A DNA stretch of 64,000 nucleotides from Leifsonia sp. 466MF (GCF_900100265.1 NZ_LT629696.1:3968001-4032000), one strand, 5' to 3'; shown: positions 31,752 through 41,692, counted from the first letter of the stretch. The notes: generated by a model not told the origin, from the letters alone. A program made the numbers and translations.

Positions 31752-33371
31752 TCAGGCGCCCAGCGCGTCCCCGACGATCCGCTTCGCCTCGTCCTGAACC
31801 TCGCGCAGGTCGTCCTCGCCCACGAACGACTCGGCATAGATCTTGTAGACGTTCTCCGTGCCGGAGGGCCGCGCGGCGAACCACGCCGACTCCGTCTGCA
31901 CCTTCACGCCGCCGAGCGGCGCGTCGTTGCCCGGCGCGCGGCTCAGCTTCGCCGTGATCGGCTCGCCGGCCAGCTCGGTCGCCGTGATCGCGTCACCGTC
32001 GAGCTTCGAGAGCGCGGCCTTCTGCTCGGGCGTGGCCGGAGCATCCACCCGCTGGTACACGGGGTCGCCGAACCGCTCGGTCAGCTCGCGGTACAGCTGC
32101 GACGGCGACTTGCCGGTCACGGCCCGGATCTCGCTGGCGAGCAGGGCCAGCAGGATGCCGTCCTTGTCGGTCGTCCACGCCGTCCCGTCGAAGCGGAGGA
32201 AGGAGGCGCCGGCGCTCTCCTCGCCGCCGAAGCCGACCGTCCCGTCGATGAGGCCGGGCACGAACCACTTGAAGCCGACCGGGACCTCCCACAGCCGACG
32301 GCCGAGCGACTCCGCGACGCGGTCGATGATCGACGACGACACGAGGGTCTTGCCGACCGCGGCGTCCTTCCGCCACTCGGTGCGCGTACGGAACAGGTAG
32401 TCGATCGCGACAGCGAGGTAGTGGTTCGGGTTCATCAGGCCGCCGTCGGGCGTGACGATCCCGTGGCGGTCGGCGTCCGCGTCGTTGCCGGTGAGGATGT
32501 CGAAGTCGGCGCGGCGGGCGACGACGGAGGCCATCGCGGAGGGGCTGGACGGGTCCATCCGGATCTTGCCGTCCCAGTCGAGCGTCATGAAGCCCCAGGT
32601 CGGGTCGACGTCCGGGTTCACGACGGTCAGATCGAGCTCGTAGCGCTCGGCGATCGCCTGCCAGTAGTTGACGCTCGCGCCGCCCAGCGGGTCGGCGCCG
32701 ATGCGGATGCCGCTGTCGCGGATCGCCTTCACGTCGATGATGTTCTCGAGGTCGTCGACGTAGTGGCCGCGGAAGTCGTAGGTCTCGACGCCCGACGGCT
32801 CCGCCATCCGCACCTCGGTCATGCCGTTCGCGATGATCTCGTTGGCGCGCTTCGCGATCCAGCCGGTCGCGTCGGTATCGGCCGGGCCGCCGTGCGGCGG
32901 GTTGTACTTGAAGCCGCCGTCCGACGGCGGGTTGTGGCTCGGGGTGACGACGATGCCGTCGGCCTGGTCGTCATGGCCGCCCCGGTTGTAGCGGATGATC
33001 GCGTGCGACAGGGCGGGGGTCGGCACCCAGTCGTCGAACTCGTCGACCAGCACGCGCACCTCGTTGCCGACGAGCACGGCGAGGGCGGTGGTCGTCGCGA
33101 ACTCGCTGAGCAGATGCGTGTCCGCACCGAGGAACAGCGGACCGGTGATGCCCTGGCTGTTGCGGTACTCGACGATCGCCTGCGTGGTGGCGGCGATGTG
33201 GTCCTCATTGAACGCCGTGTTCAGCGACGAGCCGCGATGGCCCGATGTGCCGAACACCACGCGCTGCTCCGGGATGCTCACATCCGGCTTCAGCTCGTAG
33301 TACGCGCGCCGCAGGGCGTCGACGTCGATCAGGTCGGAAGGCTGGGCGGGGGTGCCGGCTCGTTCGTCCAT
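31752..33371 (-). CDS. pgm: Phosphoglucomutase (alpha-D-glucose-phosphate-specific)
   Basis: This 539-residue enzyme interconverts glucose-1-phosphate and glucose-6-phosphate, linking glycogen/trehalose/wall precursors to glycolysis. Family motifs are GTSGHRGSS near the N-terminus, the phosphoserine loop TPSHNPPSDGG, metal-binding GNDADADRHG and sugar-binding GFGGEESAG, with a final AARPSGTENVYK phosphate loop. The length fits the family. It is divergent from prephenate dehydratase with a 57-base gap. Confidence 0.95.
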   Translation of the reverse strand: MDERAGTPAQPSDLIDVDALRRAYYELKPDVSIPEQRVVFGTSGHRGSSLNTAFNEDHIAATTQAIVEYRNSQGITGPLFLGADTHLLSEFATTTALAVLVGNEVRVLVDEFDDWVPTPALSHAIIRYNRGGHDDQADGIVVTPSHNPPSDGGFKYNPPHGGPADTDATGWIAKRANEIIANGMTEVRMAEPSGVETYDFRGHYVDDLENIIDVKAIRDSGIRIGADPLGGASVNYWQAIAERYELDLTVVNPDVDPTWGFMTLDWDGKIRMDPSSPSAMASVVARRADFDILTGNDADADRHGIVTPDGGLMNPNHYLAVAIDYLFRTRTEWRKDAAVGKTLVSSSIIDRVAESLGRRLWEVPVGFKWFVPGLIDGTVGFGGEESAGASFLRFDGTAWTTDKDGILLALLASEIRAVTGKSPSQLYRELTERFGDPVYQRVDAPATPEQKAALSKLDGDAITATELAGEPITAKLSRAPGNDAPLGGVKVQTESAWFAARPSGTENVYKIYAESFVGEDDLREVQDEAKRIVGDALGA

Positions 33372-33415
33372 GATGACTACTCTTCCACGGCACGGGAGCC
33401 ACGCCAACGGCTCGG

Positions 33416-33431
33416 TAAGCTGAGCGGCATG
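33416..33431 (+). promoter_or_regulatory. -10 box directly before pheA
   Basis: TAAGCT (33416-33421) is followed by seven bases and the ATG at 33429, with no Shine-Dalgarno sequence. A leaderless transcript is predicted. Confidence 0.5.
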
Positions 33432-34430
33432 TCCTCCGCCCCCGACAGCGCCCCCGCGGAGCTGCCCGCCTCCCTCGACGACGTGTACAGCTTCCTCGGA
33501 CCGTCGGGCACCTTCACGGAGGCGGCCCTCAAGCAGGTGCCCGAGGCGCGTGGCAAGCAGTGGCGGGCCGTCAACAACCTCGGCGAGGCGCTGGCGGATG
33601 TCGTCGAGGGCCGCAGCGTCGCCGCGATGATCGCGATCGAGAACTCGATCGAGGGCGGGGTGTCGGTGGCGCAGGATGCGCTGGCCACGATCCCGGGCCT
33701 GCGCATCATCGGCGAGTACCTCGTGCCGGTGAACTTCGTCCTCGTCGCCCGCCCGGGCACGACCCTCGCCGACGTGCACACCGTGAACGCGCATCCCGTC
33801 GCCTACGCGCAGTGCCACCAGTGGCTCGACCGTCACCTCCCCGACCACGGCCACCTGCCGGCGTCGAGCAACGTCGCCGCGGCCGCGTCGCTCTTCGAGG
33901 GCAGCGCGGCGGATGCGGCGGTCGCGCCGCCCGGGATCGTCGACCACCACGACGTGGTCGTCCTCGCCGACAACATCGGCGACAACCCGAACGCCGTCAC
34001 CCGCTTCGTGCTCGTCAGCACGACGCGCAGCGTGCCGGAGCCGACCGGAGCCGACAAGACCAGCCTCATCGCCGAGCTTCCCGACGACCGTCCCGGCAGC
34101 CTCCTCGACCTCCTCGAGCAGTTCTCCACCCGGGGGATCAACCTGAGCCTCATCGAGTCGCGCCCGATCGGCGACGCGCTCGGCCGGTACCGGTTCGTCA
34201 TCGACGCGGACGGCCACATCGCGGACGAGCGCGTCGCCGACGCCCTGCTCGGTCTCCGCCGGTTCAGCCCGTCCGTGATGTTCCTCGGCTCGTACCCGCG
34301 GGCCGACGGTCAGCGGGTGGAGTTCGACCAGCGCTATCGCGACGACGTCTTCACCGAGGCGCGCGAGTGGCTGGCCTCCCTGACCGACGAGGAGCGGCCG
34401 ACAGGCGCGCAGGGCGGCGCGTCGGCGTAG
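33429..34430 (+). CDS. pheA: Prephenate dehydratase
   Basis: This 333-residue enzyme converts prephenate to phenylpyruvate in phenylalanine synthesis. The catalytic domain begins YSFLGPSGTFTEAAL and contains AIENSIEGGVSVAQDAL and NPNAVTRFVLV. An ACT regulatory domain follows (about 212-290: LPDDRPGSLLDLLEQFSTRG, SLIESRPIG), which binds phenylalanine for feedback control. The family-defining ESRP motif is present. It stands upstream of a small membrane protein gene. Confidence 0.95.
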   Translation: MSSAPDSAPAELPASLDDVYSFLGPSGTFTEAALKQVPEARGKQWRAVNNLGEALADVVEGRSVAAMIAIENSIEGGVSVAQDALATIPGLRIIGEYLVPVNFVLVARPGTTLADVHTVNAHPVAYAQCHQWLDRHLPDHGHLPASSNVAAAASLFEGSAADAAVAPPGIVDHHDVVVLADNIGDNPNAVTRFVLVSTTRSVPEPTGADKTSLIAELPDDRPGSLLDLLEQFSTRGINLSLIESRPIGDALGRYRFVIDADGHIADERVADALLGLRRFSPSVMFLGSYPRADGQRVEFDQRYRDDVFTEAREWLASLTDEERPTGAQGGASA

Positions 34431-34460
34431 GCTGCCGAACAGGACAGCCGGGAGGTCATC

Positions 34461-35084
34461 ATGGTCGCAGACGAGCGTGACGACAGCGGTCGGGCGGACG
34501 GATTCGACCCGCGCTTCGACCCCGCATTCCAGCGCGGCTATCAGCCGCAGCCGGGCGAGCGCGCCCGCACGCGCGTCCGCGCCGATGCTCCCGACTCGGC
34601 CTACCGCCGGCCGTCGTCGCTGCTGCGAACGCGTGAGGACGCTGCGCCCGCGACGCCCTCCGAACCGCTGACCCCCTATGAGGAGGCGGCACTCTCGCTC
34701 GATGAGGGCCGCCCCGCCCTGCCCGATCCGCTGGAGGCCGGGGCACCCGCCGCTCAGACGGTCGTGGTCGCCTCCGCCGGCTCGCTCGCGGGCGTCGAGC
34801 TGAACCCGCGGCGCAACCCCTTCATCCTCGCCCTCTGGCTCATCGGCGGCGGGTTCGTCGTGCTCGGCATCGTGCTCTACGCCGTCTCGGTGACGTCGTC
34901 GTACAGCGGCCCGACGCCCAGCACCGACGTGGGCGCCCTGGTGTTCGCCCAGCTCGGGTGGATGCTCGCGGGGCCGCTCATCACGGTCGGGCTGCTGACG
35001 CTCGTCGGTCTGCTCTTCCTGACCGCGCTCTCCGGTCGGCGGATGCGGGATGCGATTCCGGAGGACGACGCCCCGGCGGGATGA
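34461..35084 (+). CDS. Hypothetical membrane protein with disordered N-terminus
   Basis: This 207-residue protein has a 120-residue polar N-terminus (FDPRFDPAFQRGYQPQPGER) and then two transmembrane segments (about 125-145 and 160-190). The FDPRFDPAFQRGY-like start suggests a conserved actinobacterial integral membrane protein. No function is recognised. GGGAGGTCATC supplies a ribosome binding site. It lies 30 bases after pheA and is probably co-transcribed, but a link to phenylalanine synthesis is not evident. Confidence 0.7.
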   Translation: MVADERDDSGRADGFDPRFDPAFQRGYQPQPGERARTRVRADAPDSAYRRPSSLLRTREDAAPATPSEPLTPYEEAALSLDEGRPALPDPLEAGAPAAQTVVVASAGSLAGVELNPRRNPFILALWLIGGGFVVLGIVLYAVSVTSSYSGPTPSTDVGALVFAQLGWMLAGPLITVGLLTLVGLLFLTALSGRRMRDAIPEDDAPAG

Positions 35085-35197
35085 CGCCGGGCACAGCTGT
35101 CTCTCGGAGCGCGCGGAGGTCGCCATACACTGCGGCCAGACCGACGGCTCTCGACGATGTCGACGACCCGTCGGACCGACGCGAGAGAGGATCCACC

Positions 35198-35659
35198 GTG
35201 ACGCTGCGCCGTACTCCCTTCCCCGCCCGTCTCGCCGTCGGCATGCTGGCGGTCGCGGCGACCCTCCCGCTGCTCGCCGGTTGCACCGCCTCGCCCGAAC
35301 CGAGGGCCACCCCCTCGCCGTCGGCCGCCGCCGACGTCAACGGCCTGCCCGCCGGGGTTCAGCAGGCGACGGACGTGCCGACCGCTGTACCGAACACTCC
35401 CGAACTGCGCCGTGCCGTCACGGTCTCGTCGTGCGAGAAGGCGGACGGCGGCTGGAAGGCGACGGGGACGGCGAAGAACACCACCGACGCGCCGGTCGAA
35501 CTGACGGTGACCATCTTCTTCACGAGCGACAAGGGCACGGTGCTCGGGACGGGCGACACGAAGGTCGCGGTGGAACCGCAGGCCGAGGCTCGGTGGACGG
35601 TCGCGTCGAAGCTCACCTCGACCCCGAAGACGCTGTGCGTGCTCCGCGGGGTGGGCTGA
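35198..35659 (+). CDS. Lipoprotein with FxLYD-like domain
   Basis: This 153-residue protein has a clear lipoprotein signal (LPLLAGC) and a Pro/Ala-rich linker. A C-terminal beta-sandwich (WKATGTAKNTTDAPVELTVT then FFTSDKGTVLGTGDTKVAVE) resembles the FxLYD immunoglobulin-like domain. Two cysteines (SSCEK and TLCVL) probably form a disulfide. The function is unknown; FxLYD domains may mediate extracellular binding. The GTG start follows GAGAGAGG. Confidence 0.7.
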   Translation: MTLRRTPFPARLAVGMLAVAATLPLLAGCTASPEPRATPSPSAAADVNGLPAGVQQATDVPTAVPNTPELRRAVTVSSCEKADGGWKATGTAKNTTDAPVELTVTIFFTSDKGTVLGTGDTKVAVEPQAEARWTVASKLTSTPKTLCVLRGVG

Positions 35660-35794
35660 CTCGCCCGCTCGGCCTCTTCCTTTTGCGCCCGACTTCCGCT
35701 CTATAGGCGTGACTTCGGGCGTTCCTCGTCATGATTCGACCCGTAGACCTCTCTGTCCAGGTGAAGCCACCTTCGACAGGCAAGGAGTCCACAG

Positions 35795-37045
35795 ATGGAT
35801 CGAGACACCCCTCCGAACACCAGCGCACGATCGCCGAGACGGAGGCGAGCCCGGCGCGCCTGGCCCGTGGCCGCCGTCCTCGGCTTGGCCGCGGCCGCCG
35901 TCGTCGTCCCGGCGCAGGGGGCCGCCGCGACGCCCGGTCCCGGCTCCTACGTGGCGCTCGGTGACTCGTACGTCGCCGGCCAGGCACTCGACCACCTGAC
36001 GGGCGCGTACCCCGAGTGCCTCCAGTCCGTGGCGAACTACCCGCGCACAGCCGCGTGGCGTGCCGGGCTGATCGCCAACGACCAGAGCTGCTCGGGCGCG
36101 ACGATCCCCGACCTCTTCGCCGCGAAGGGCGCGATCCCGGCGCAGACCGACGCGCTCAGCGCATCCACTCAGGTGGTCACCCTCTCGATCGGGGGCAACG
36201 ACCTCGGGTTCTCGGCCATCCTGCGCTCGTGCCTGGCCGCCTCCGCGGACGGTCCACTGTGGAGCGGCGAGAAGTCGTGCCGCGAGAAGTACACGGTCGG
36301 CGGCGTGGACACCCTGAGCGCGAAAGCGGCCGGGGTCGTCGCTCCGGCGGTCGGCGAGGCCGTCACCCGCATCCGAGCGAAGGCGCCGAACGCCCGCGTC
36401 GTTGTGGTGGGCTACCCGACGCTCATGCCGGATGCCGCCCACACGCCCGCAGGAGGCTGCTTCTCGCCGCTGACCTCGAGCAAGCCGGCCTTGCCGTTCG
36501 CCACCACAGACTTGGACTACTTCCACGGCGTCCAGTCGACCCTCGACACCCGCACCCAGGCTGCGGTCCACGCCGCGGGCGCCGAATACGTCTCGCTGCT
36601 GGCCGACACCGCCGAGCACTCGGTCTGCAGCACGACGCCGTACATCGACGGGATCACCCTCTCCGGTTTCGTGCTCTCCCCGACCTCGATGCACCCGAAC
36701 CTGGCCGGCCTCGGCTACCAGGGCCGGGCCGTCGGCGCGGTGCTGAAGGCGCCGCGCGACTTCCAGGGTGTGACCGGCGCGCTGGTCTCCCTTGGCGGGA
36801 CCTCCGCCGACCTGCAGATCCACGTTCCGTTGGCTACGCTGCACACCACGCCGGATGTCGCGGCCGAGGTGAACGGGTCGTACGTCGCGAACGTCAACGG
36901 CGAGCACGGCTGGTACGTCTGGTTCGAGAACCGTGAGGACACCCGGGTGTACCACGTGACCGTCACGGTCAAGCCGGGCGACACCGTGCGGTTGCGGACG
37001 GCGACCGGCGCGGTGCAGGTGCTGACCCTGACGCCGAAGGCGTAG
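35795..37045 (+). CDS. Secreted SGNH/GDSL hydrolase with C-terminal beta domain
   Basis: This 416-residue protein has an Arg-rich signal peptide (RRRRARRAWPVAAVLGLAAA, cut near AAATPG). The SGNH esterase follows: block I VALGDSYVAG with the serine nucleophile, block III IGGNDLGF, and block V MHPNLAGLG with the catalytic His. A ~110-residue extra domain after residue 300 is beta-rich and ends VQVLTLTPKA, perhaps for wall or glycan binding. Related secreted SGNH enzymes act on lipids or acetylated sugars. The start is supported by GGCAAGGAG. Confidence 0.85.
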   Translation: MDRDTPPNTSARSPRRRRARRAWPVAAVLGLAAAAVVVPAQGAAATPGPGSYVALGDSYVAGQALDHLTGAYPECLQSVANYPRTAAWRAGLIANDQSCSGATIPDLFAAKGAIPAQTDALSASTQVVTLSIGGNDLGFSAILRSCLAASADGPLWSGEKSCREKYTVGGVDTLSAKAAGVVAPAVGEAVTRIRAKAPNARVVVVGYPTLMPDAAHTPAGGCFSPLTSSKPALPFATTDLDYFHGVQSTLDTRTQAAVHAAGAEYVSLLADTAEHSVCSTTPYIDGITLSGFVLSPTSMHPNLAGLGYQGRAVGAVLKAPRDFQGVTGALVSLGGTSADLQIHVPLATLHTTPDVAAEVNGSYVANVNGEHGWYVWFENREDTRVYHVTVTVKPGDTVRLRTATGAVQVLTLTPKA

Positions 37046-37091
37046 GCCGAGCGGCGCGGTCGCCCTCCCGGATTCCGGGGCGGCGGCCGCG

Positions 37092-38084
37092 TCAGCCGAC
37101 CGGGATGCCCGGGGCCTTCACGCGCAGCGCCAACTCGTCCACTCGGAGGTCGAGGCGCAGGATCTCGCCGAACGCGTCCCCGTCCAACTCGAACGGCTCC
37201 GGCGCATCCACCGCCAGCTGCACCGAGGCGCCGCGCAGGTAGCTGAGCCGGGTGCGGATCGCGCGGTCGGTGAAACGGATGATCCGGCGACCGATGCTCG
37301 ACTTCCGCAGGACGCGGTTCTCCCAGGTCACCTTCCGCCAGATCGCCAGCCAGCCGAACACCGTCGCGGGCTGGACGATCGCCACGTCGAGGAGGCCGTC
37401 GTCGAGCTCGCCGTCCGGGATGAGCTCCATGTTCCCCGGCAACGCGCCGCAGTTCGCGACCAGGATCGTGCTCACGTGCGCCGACCGCTCGTGTCCGTTG
37501 TCGAGCCGGTAACGCACCGGGACCTTCGACGCCTTCGGCAGAGCACGGAAAGCGGCGTCGACATACGCCAGCCAACCGAACCGGCGCTTCAGCTGCGGCC
37601 GGGCATTGGCGATCATCGCCGCGTCGATTCCGACACCGGCCATCACCAGGAACGCGTGCTCGGTCGCCGGCCCGTCCGGGCGGTGCGCCACGGCGATGCC
37701 GATGTCGATCCGCCGCTCGCGGCCGCTGAACGCGACCGCGCACGCCGCTTCGACGCTCGCGATCGGAATGCCGAGGTTCCGCGCCAGAAGATTGCCGGTG
37801 CCTCCGGGGATGATGCCGAGCGTGGCATCCCGTCCGCGCAGTGCCTCAGCCACGGCGCGCACGGTGCCGTCGCCGCCCGCCGCGAGTACGAGGGACGCGC
37901 CCCGGGCCAGCGCCTCGCCGACCTGCGACTGCCCGCCCTCCTCCGGCGTCGTCTCGAGCCAGAGCAGTTCGAACCGGCCGGCAGCGGCGGTCTCCACCGC
38001 CGCCCGGACGCGCGGAACGTCCACCCGCACGGGGTTGTAGATGACGGCGGCGACGCGGCTCTGCTCCCCGTCCCGTCCGTTCAC
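37092..38084 (-). CDS. dagK: Diacylglycerol kinase-family lipid kinase
   Basis: This 330-residue kinase has the glycine-rich catalytic loop LVLAAGGDGTVRAVAEAL, then LGIIPGGTGNLLARNLGIP (nucleotide binding), and the DGLLDVAIVQP metal site. The family phosphorylates diacylglycerol or related lipids, feeding phosphatidic acid back into phospholipid synthesis. GTG at 38084 is chosen because TAGCGT lies seven bases ahead; starts at 38090 or 38093 would overlap that box. It is divergent from serS with a 44-base gap. Confidence 0.85.
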   Translation of the reverse strand: MNGRDGEQSRVAAVIYNPVRVDVPRVRAAVETAAAGRFELLWLETTPEEGGQSQVGEALARGASLVLAAGGDGTVRAVAEALRGRDATLGIIPGGTGNLLARNLGIPIASVEAACAVAFSGRERRIDIGIAVAHRPDGPATEHAFLVMAGVGIDAAMIANARPQLKRRFGWLAYVDAAFRALPKASKVPVRYRLDNGHERSAHVSTILVANCGALPGNMELIPDGELDDGLLDVAIVQPATVFGWLAIWRKVTWENRVLRKSSIGRRIIRFTDRAIRTRLSYLRGASVQLAVDAPEPFELDGDAFGEILRLDLRVDELALRVKAPGIPVG

Positions 38085-38091
38085 GCACATC

Positions 38092-38122
38092 ACGCTACCT
38101 GTTCGGCATCGGTCGATAAGCT
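38092..38122. promoter_or_regulatory. Paired -10 boxes for leaderless dagK and serS
   Basis: Minus strand TAGCGT (38092-38097) sits seven bases before the dagK GTG; plus strand TAAGCT (38117-38122) sits six bases before the serS GTG. Neither gene has room for a Shine-Dalgarno leader. The two boxes share a 44-base gap. Confidence 0.55.
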
Positions 38123-38128
38123 GGTCAG

Positions 38129-39394
38129 GTGATCGATCCCGTACTTCTCCGTGAGAACCCCGACATCATCCGGCGCTCCCAGGAGGCCCGGGGCGACTCC
38201 GTGCAGCTCGTCGACGAGGCCATCCAGGCCGACATCGAGCGCCGCGCGGCGATCACGGCCTTCGAGGAACTCCGCGCCGAGCAGAACGCGTTCGGCAAGC
38301 AGGTCGCGAAAGCGCCGAAGGAGCAGAAGAAGGAGCTCGTCGCCCAGGCGCAGCAGCTCGCCGGTCGCGTGAAGGAGGCCCAGCAGGCCGCCAACGACGC
38401 GGATGCCCGGTTCGAGCAGCTGGTCCGCAGCATCGGCAACCCGATCGTTGACGGCGTCCCGGCGGGCGGGGAGGACGACTTCGTCGTGGTCAAGACGGTC
38501 GGCGACATCCCCGAGTTCCCGTTCGAAGCGCGCGACCACCTGGAGCTGGGCGAGCTGCTCGGCGCGATCGACATGGCCCGGGGCGCCAAGGTCGCCGGCG
38601 CCCGCTTCTCGTACCTGCGCGGCATCGGAGCGCGGCTCGAGCTCGCGCTGATGAACATGGCGCTCGACAAGGCCCTGCAGAACGACTTCATCCCGCTGAT
38701 CACGCCGACCCTGGTGAAGCCCGAGATCATGCAGGGCACCGGCTTCCTCGGCGCCCACGCCGACGAGGTCTACCACCTCGAGAACGACGACCTCTACCTG
38801 ACCGGAACGAGCGAGGTCGCGCTCGCCGGCTACCACTCCGACGAGATCATCGAGGTCGACGAGCCCATCCGCTACGCCGGCTGGTCGACCTGCTACCGGC
38901 GCGAGGCCGGCTCGGCGGGCAAGGACACCCGCGGCATCATCCGCGTCCACCAGTTCGACAAGCTGGAGATGTTCGTCTACACCCGCCCGGAGGAGGCGGA
39001 GGCCGAGCACGAGCGGCTGCTCGGCTGGCAGGAGGAGATGATGCAGGCGCTGGGACTCAGCTACCGCGTCATCGACACGGCGGCGGGCGATCTCGGCTCG
39101 AGCGCCGCGCGCAAGTACGACGTCGAGGCCTGGATCCCCACCCAGGGGCGCTACCGCGAACTCACCTCGACCTCGAACTGCACCACCTTCCAGGCACGCC
39201 GTCTCGACATCCGCTACCGCACCGAGAGCGGCAAGACGGCGCCGGTCGCGACCCTGAACGGGACGCTGGCCACCACGCGCTGGCTGGTCGCCATCCTCGA
39301 GACGCACCAGCAGGAGGACGGGTCGGTGCGCGTGCCGGAGGCGCTGCGCCCCTACCTCGGCGGACTGGAGCTGCTGGAGCCGACGCGTTCGTGA
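38129..39394 (+). CDS. serS: Seryl-tRNA synthetase
   Basis: This 421-residue class II synthetase has an N-terminal coiled-coil tRNA-binding arm (residues 30-100, [20 protein letters not shown]). Motif 2 reads [23 protein letters not shown] in outline, and motif 3 follows [14 protein letters not shown]. The serine-binding [10 protein letters not shown] is intact. It charges tRNA-Ser, a copy of which lies 2.3 kb downstream. The GTG start is immediately behind a -10 box, and a HAD gene overlaps its end by four bases. Confidence 0.95.
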   Translation: MIDPVLLRENPDIIRRSQEARGDSVQLVDEAIQADIERRAAITAFEELRAEQNAFGKQVAKAPKEQKKELVAQAQQLAGRVKEAQQAANDADARFEQLVRSIGNPIVDGVPAGGEDDFVVVKTVGDIPEFPFEARDHLELGELLGAIDMARGAKVAGARFSYLRGIGARLELALMNMALDKALQNDFIPLITPTLVKPEIMQGTGFLGAHADEVYHLENDDLYLTGTSEVALAGYHSDEIIEVDEPIRYAGWSTCYRREAGSAGKDTRGIIRVHQFDKLEMFVYTRPEEAEAEHERLLGWQEEMMQALGLSYRVIDTAAGDLGSSAARKYDVEAWIPTQGRYRELTSTSNCTTFQARRLDIRYRTESGKTAPVATLNGTLATTRWLVAILETHQQEDGSVRVPEALRPYLGGLELLEPTRS

Positions 39395-40194
39395 GCGACG
39401 ACTCCCGCCTGCTGATCGCGCTCGACGTCGACGGCACGCTGATCCATGAAGACGAGACGGTCGGCGACGCCGTGCGCGCCGCCGTCACGCGGGTGCGCGA
39501 CGCCGGCCACGAGGTGATGCTCGCCACCGGGCGCAGCTGGGAGACGGCGCGGCCCATCCACGAGGAGTTCGGCCTCACCAGCGAGTTCGTCGTCTGTGCG
39601 AACGGCGCCCTGACGATGAAGCGCGACGACACCCTCGAGGGCGGTTACCGGCGCGAGTTCATCGAGGTGTTCGACCCGACCGAGGTGCTGGAGACCATCC
39701 GCCCGCACCTCCCGAGCGGCAGCTTCATGGTGGAGGGGCCGACCGGGTTCCGCCGGTACACCGAGGGTATGACCGACTGGGAGCTGGTCAACGCCGAGCA
39801 GGTGCCGTTCGAGGAGCTTCTGCAGCATCCCGCGACCCGTGTCGTCGTGGTGTCGCCCGAGCACGACACCGAGGAGTTCCTCTCGATCGTCGACCGGATG
39901 GGCCTCCAGCGCGTCAGCTACGCCATCGGCTGGACCGCGTGGCTCGACATCTCGCCGGACGGCGTGAGCAAGGCAACGGCGATGGAGCGGGTGCGGCACG
40001 CGCTCGACATCCCGCGGTCGCGCGTGGTCGCGGTCGGCGACGGCCGCAACGACATCGAGCTGCTCACCTGGGCGGGGGCCGAGGGTCTCGCGGTCGCGAT
40101 GGGTCAGGCGCCGGACGAGGTGAAGGCGGTCGCCACGCGGTCGACCGCACCGGTCGTCGACGACGGCGTCGCGGAGGTCCTCGACGCGCTCTGA
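39391..40194 (+). CDS. Cof-type HAD hydrolase
   Basis: This 267-residue type IIB HAD phosphatase has motif [13 protein letters not shown] (D12, D14), motif [10 protein letters not shown], a KATAMERV lysine and motif [14 protein letters not shown]. The cap domain lies between residues 85 and 185. Such enzymes dephosphorylate sugar phosphates, flavins or PLP with wide specificity. It starts at a GTG that overlaps the serS stop as GTGA, so it is made with the synthetase. Confidence 0.9.
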   Translation: MSDDSRLLIALDVDGTLIHEDETVGDAVRAAVTRVRDAGHEVMLATGRSWETARPIHEEFGLTSEFVVCANGALTMKRDDTLEGGYRREFIEVFDPTEVLETIRPHLPSGSFMVEGPTGFRRYTEGMTDWELVNAEQVPFEELLQHPATRVVVVSPEHDTEEFLSIVDRMGLQRVSYAIGWTAWLDISPDGVSKATAMERVRHALDIPRSRVVAVGDGRNDIELLTWAGAEGLAVAMGQAPDEVKAVATRSTAPVVDDGVAEVLDAL

Positions 40195-40348
40195 CCGAGC
40201 GCCCCTCGGTCTGGGGGAAGCCTTCGCGCGCAACGACGCGCGCCCATCCAGAGCATTGCCAGCCTCCCGTGCCACCCTTTAAGACGGCGTGCGCTCTTTT
40301 CCGGGCGCCCGCCTGTGAACGTGCGCACACCCGGCCGGAAGGAAGTGA

Positions 40349-41641
40349 ATGAGCGAGATGCACACCCGCGCGCAAGCGCGAGCGCAGGAGAAGGCGGCAG
40401 GACCAGCGGTCCGCCACGGTCGACTGAAGCAGCACCATCCGCTCAAAGCACTCCTCAAGATCTTCGTCGCGGTCGTCGCCATCTTCGGCGTGACCGGCGT
40501 CTCGCTCGCGGCCTACGCGGCGGTGGATGTGGTGGCCAGCGTCAAGAAGTCGGTCAAGCTCGTCGACGCGAAGGGCAACGAGACGACGCCGGGCGTCGGC
40601 GCCATGAACGGTGCGTTCAACGTCCTCCTCGCCGGCAGTGACAGCGGTGGCGGCAACACCGCATACGGCGACCGCGAGGAGAACCTCAACGACGTGACGA
40701 TGCTGCTGCACGTGTCGGCCGACCACCAGAACGCGACCGTCGTCAGCTTCCCCCGCGACATGTTCGTCTCCATCCCGTCCTGCCCGGACCCGAAGGGCGG
40801 CAGCTTCGATTCGATGAGCCGCCAGAAGATCAACAACTCCCTGAGCTACGGCGGCCTGGCGTGCACGGTGCTCACGGTCGAGAAGCTGACCGGCCTCAAC
40901 ATCCCGTACGCCGGTGTGATCCAGTTCGACGGTGTCATCGAGATGTCGAACGCGGTTGGTGGGGTGCCCGTCTGCGTCGCGGGAGACATCGAGGACCCGT
41001 ACACGGGGCTGGATGTGAAGGCCGGCCAGAACGTGCTCCAGGGCTCGCAGGCGCTCGCCTTCCTCCGTACCCGTCACGGCGTCGGCGACGGCTCGGACCT
41101 GGGCCGCATCAGCAACCAGCAGGTGTTCCTGTCGTCGCTCGTCCGCACCATCAAGAGCGCCGACGTGCTGAGCAACCCGGTGAAGCTGTACGGCCTGGCG
41201 AAGGCGGCGACGAGCAACATCACCCTCTCCGACAGCCTCAACAACCCGACCACGATCGTCTCCATGGCGATGGCGTTGAAGAACATCGACATCAGCAAGG
41301 TCGTGTTCGTGCAGTACCCGAACCACTATGTGGACGGCGGCGTCGCCCCGACGACGGATGCGGCGGACCAGCTGATGAGCGCCCTGCAGAACGATCAGCC
41401 GGTCACCCTCACGGGCGACACCGGCGTGGGTTCCCAGGCCGACCCGAACGCTCCGGCCACGCAGACCCCGGCCACGCAGCCGCCGGCGACGCAGGCGCCC
41501 GCCACCCAGCCTCCGGCGACCCAGGCTCCGGCCACCGGCACCGACTCGGGCACCGCCGGCGGCGGCTCGGTCGAGCTCCCGTCGGACGTGCACGGCCAGA
41601 CGGCGGCGCAGTACACCTGCTCGAAGCCGTTCTCCGAGTGA
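40349..41641 (+). CDS. LytR-CpsA-Psr (LCP) family wall-polymer ligase
   Basis: This 430-residue protein has a 35-residue basic cytoplasmic tail, one membrane helix (36-58) and an extracytoplasmic LCP domain (FNVLLAGSDSGGG, VTMLLHVSADHQ, VVSFPRDMFVSIP and LAFLRTRHGVGDGSDLGRIS). The conserved Asp/Arg residues for pyrophosphate-lipid binding are present. LCP proteins transfer undecaprenyl-linked glycopolymers to peptidoglycan. A C-terminal low-complexity stretch repeats PPATQAPAT several times (about 366-395) and is followed by a Cys-containing tail. The signal-anchored topology fits the outer-face activity. Confidence 0.9.
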   Translation: MSEMHTRAQARAQEKAAGPAVRHGRLKQHHPLKALLKIFVAVVAIFGVTGVSLAAYAAVDVVASVKKSVKLVDAKGNETTPGVGAMNGAFNVLLAGSDSGGGNTAYGDREENLNDVTMLLHVSADHQNATVVSFPRDMFVSIPSCPDPKGGSFDSMSRQKINNSLSYGGLACTVLTVEKLTGLNIPYAGVIQFDGVIEMSNAVGGVPVCVAGDIEDPYTGLDVKAGQNVLQGSQALAFLRTRHGVGDGSDLGRISNQQVFLSSLVRTIKSADVLSNPVKLYGLAKAATSNITLSDSLNNPTTIVSMAMALKNIDISKVVFVQYPNHYVDGGVAPTTDAADQLMSALQNDQPVTLTGDTGVGSQADPNAPATQTPATQPPATQAPATQPPATQAPATGTDSGTAGGGSVELPSDVHGQTAAQYTCSKPFSE

Positions 41642-41661
41642 TCACCGTCGCCCGGGTTCGC

Positions 41662-41667
41662 TAGAAT
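41662..41667 (+). promoter_or_regulatory. -10 box of tRNA-Ser
   Basis: TAGAAT at 41662-41667 lies 34 bases before the tRNA 5' end. It matches five of six consensus bases. The 5' leader then holds the UUCG hairpin. Confidence 0.45.
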
Positions 41668-41674
41668 CGGGCGA

Positions 41675-41692
41675 CGCCGGGTTCGCCCGGCG
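41675..41692 (+). other. UUCG-capped hairpin in the tRNA-Ser 5' leader
   Basis: CGCCGGG (41675-41681), TTCG, CCCGGCG (41686-41692) is a perfect 7-bp stem closed by a UUCG loop, an exceptionally stable RNA fold. It ends three bases before the mature tRNA. It could guide RNase P processing or terminate the upstream LCP transcript. Confidence 0.6.
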
